From NCBI GenBank assembly GCA_047625765.1, contig JBLHRE010000014.1:1-21224 (forward strand): a stretch of 21,224 nt of DNA, in the 5' to 3' direction. Positions 20,332-21,224 of this stretch are shown one piece after another. The first letter of the stretch is position 1, and every line of letters begins with the position of its first letter. Under the pieces are notes generated by a model, which was not told the origin of the DNA, made no database searches, and saw only the letters and a program-made list of their open reading frames with translations. Position numbers and translations under genes: made by a program. The stretch is from JBLHRE01 sp047625765. GTDB lineage: Bacteria > Bacteroidota > Bacteroidia > Flavobacteriales > JBLHRE01.

Positions 20332-21224
20332 TTAGTTTAAAACGACAGACTCAACCATTCTTTTACCTGAAACATCCGTAACCAAGATTAAATAGTTCCC
20401 TCTCTGCAAATGTTTCAGATTGATTCGGATTTCATTTTCACTAAGCAACAGAAGATTTCCGAGCATATCATATAATTGAATTTTGTCAATCTTATTTTCT
20501 GACTCAATAGTAATCCCGTCTTTTGTTGGGTTTGGATAAATCTTCAGTTGGCTTTGTATCGCAGGTAAGTTATCTTGAATGGATAGCATTGAACAATCAC
20601 TATTTTGAGGAAAATCGCTCCAAGCAGGTTCTCCATTTAATCGATGGCAATAAAACTCATACCAAGTTTCTGCTCTTTCATATATTGGTGTGAATGCTCC
20701 CCCGCTCGAATTTCCAATACCTTCAACAATAAAGGCAAAAAAAGAATTGTTCACTTTTAGGTGATACCTGTTTCTATAGACACTCTGAACTTCCACACTA
20801 TCTATGTTGTAGACTATCGTATTATCATAAATTATAATGTGGTTTTTACTCAATGTGTCCCCAACACTAATATTAAAATCATACGCCAACTTTTCCTCAC
20901 CATTATTTAGATAATAAACCTTCTTCTCAGCAACATCATTTCTAAAGGCTCCCGAATATTCGTTATCCGTAAAGTTTTCCTCTGAGCCACAGGTCCAATG
21001 CTGACGAATATTTTTATAAACTTTATGATATATAACACCATTGATGGTAGTATCCCCTTTAATAAATTGGTTGTAATCATTAAACACAACACATCCCGTT
21101 GAATTATCTCCATTTGCACGCGTTCCAACCCACACAGCATCAGATTCTGGAAAGGGTGTATAATTTGGTAATTGACCATGCGCGATAAAACAAGTAAAGA
21201 AAAAAACTGTGCTTAGTAAAAAAA
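20332..21224 (-). CDS. T9SS-sorted secreted protein of unknown function (5' end cut by window edge)
   Basis: A reading frame of 297 codons that is still open at the right edge, ending at TAA 20334-20332. The first visible residues (FLLSTVFFFTCFIAHGQ) are the hydrophobic core and cleavage region of a signal peptide, so only a few N-terminal residues are missing. The middle part (about 150 residues after the signal) is beta-rich and has no family I recognise; two cysteine-containing stretches (HWTCGSEEN and YCHRLNG) are visible. The C-terminus from KIYPNPTKDG to ESVVLN is a T9SS type A sorting domain with the usual YDMLGN and LQRGNYLILV blocks. It should be exported across the outer membrane. 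It ends 42 bases from the tadA start and no neighbour tells its job. Confidence 0.85.
   Translation of the reverse strand, partial: FLLSTVFFFTCFIAHGQLPNYTPFPESDAVWVGTRANGDNSTGCVVFNDYNQFIKGDTTINGVIYHKVYKNIRQHWTCGSEENFTDNEYSGAFRNDVAEKKVYYLNNGEEKLAYDFNISVGDTLSKNHIIIYDNTIVYNIDSVEVQSVYRNRYHLKVNNSFFAFIVEGIGNSSGGAFTPIYERAETWYEFYCHRLNGEPAWSDFPQNSDCSMLSIQDNLPAIQSQLKIYPNPTKDGITIESENKIDKIQLYDMLGNLLLLSENEIRINLKHLQRGNYLILVTDVSGKRMVESVVLN

Noticed and set aside
20332..21135. T9SS protein starting at the GTG 21135
   Set aside because: The frame stays open to the window edge and encodes a signal peptide upstream, so the true start is outside the window.
1..21224. CRISPR arrays, tRNA or rRNA genes, insertion sequences, phage genes
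   Set aside because: No regular spaced repeats, cloverleaf-like segments, transposase or integrase motifs, or terminal inverted repeats with target duplications were seen on reading both strands.

Overview
The window looks like a chromosomal segment of a member of the Bacteroidota, most likely a Flavobacteriales-type marine or freshwater bacterium. The evidence is: low-GC coding sequence; proteins ending in type IX secretion (T9SS) sorting domains; several upstream regions with the Bacteroidota -7 promoter element TAnnTTTG and no obvious -10/-35 of the E. coli kind; weak Shine-Dalgarno signals; and family combinations typical of that phylum (tandem-domain periplasmic amidohydrolase, yicC-gmk-nadD, DUF6427/DUF6341-like membrane proteins). 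No tRNA, rRNA, CRISPR array, insertion sequence or integrase was recognised. Gene order looks like ordinary chromosome with a few accessory cassettes.

Layout, left to right. Positions 1-2471 (minus): the N-terminal 823 residues of a large exported two-domain amidohydrolase, cut by the left edge. 2584-3858: purD, followed by a nested bidirectional terminator. 3944-4108 (minus): an easily missed 54-residue single-span membrane protein, divergent from a polytopic DUF6427-like membrane protein (4159-5130). 5194-5889: a free-standing purQ. A shared terminator separates purQ from the leftward operon yicC-gmk-nadD (7971 to 5967), whose genes overlap by 1 and 4 bases. Further upstream lies a second leftward pair: an ArsC/Spx-like thioredoxin-fold protein and an EamA transporter that starts with TTG inside the ArsC stop. 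Diverging from these is a rightward cluster of a cystathionine gamma-synthase/lyase, an RCK potassium-channel regulator without a channel gene nearby, and an SDR reductase (again a TTG start).

12069-16301 holds two tandem, full-length paralogous M43 metalloproteases with PKD, jelly-roll and T9SS domains, each followed by its own strong hairpin terminator. 16426-19281 is the most interesting block: a tightly overlapping three-gene operon encoding a di-heme lipoprotein oxidoreductase (DHOR/COG3488 type), a Tat-exported Rieske lipoprotein and an outer-membrane beta-barrel. A perfect 16-bp-arm inverted repeat touches its -7 promoter element. I read this as a cell-envelope redox module of unknown substrate. 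Next come a free-standing DUF3347 (CusB-tail-like, possibly copper-binding) lipoprotein and a convergent tadA that overlaps it at the stop codons and carries the shared terminator inside its coding sequence. The right edge cuts the 5' end of a T9SS-sorted secreted protein of unknown function.

Support: family calls rest on motifs read by eye from the translations; no database search was possible. The strongest calls are purD, purQ, gmk, nadD, tadA, the M43 pair, the Rieske protein and the di-heme protein. The weakest are exact substrates, the DUF assignments and all promoter and operator calls.
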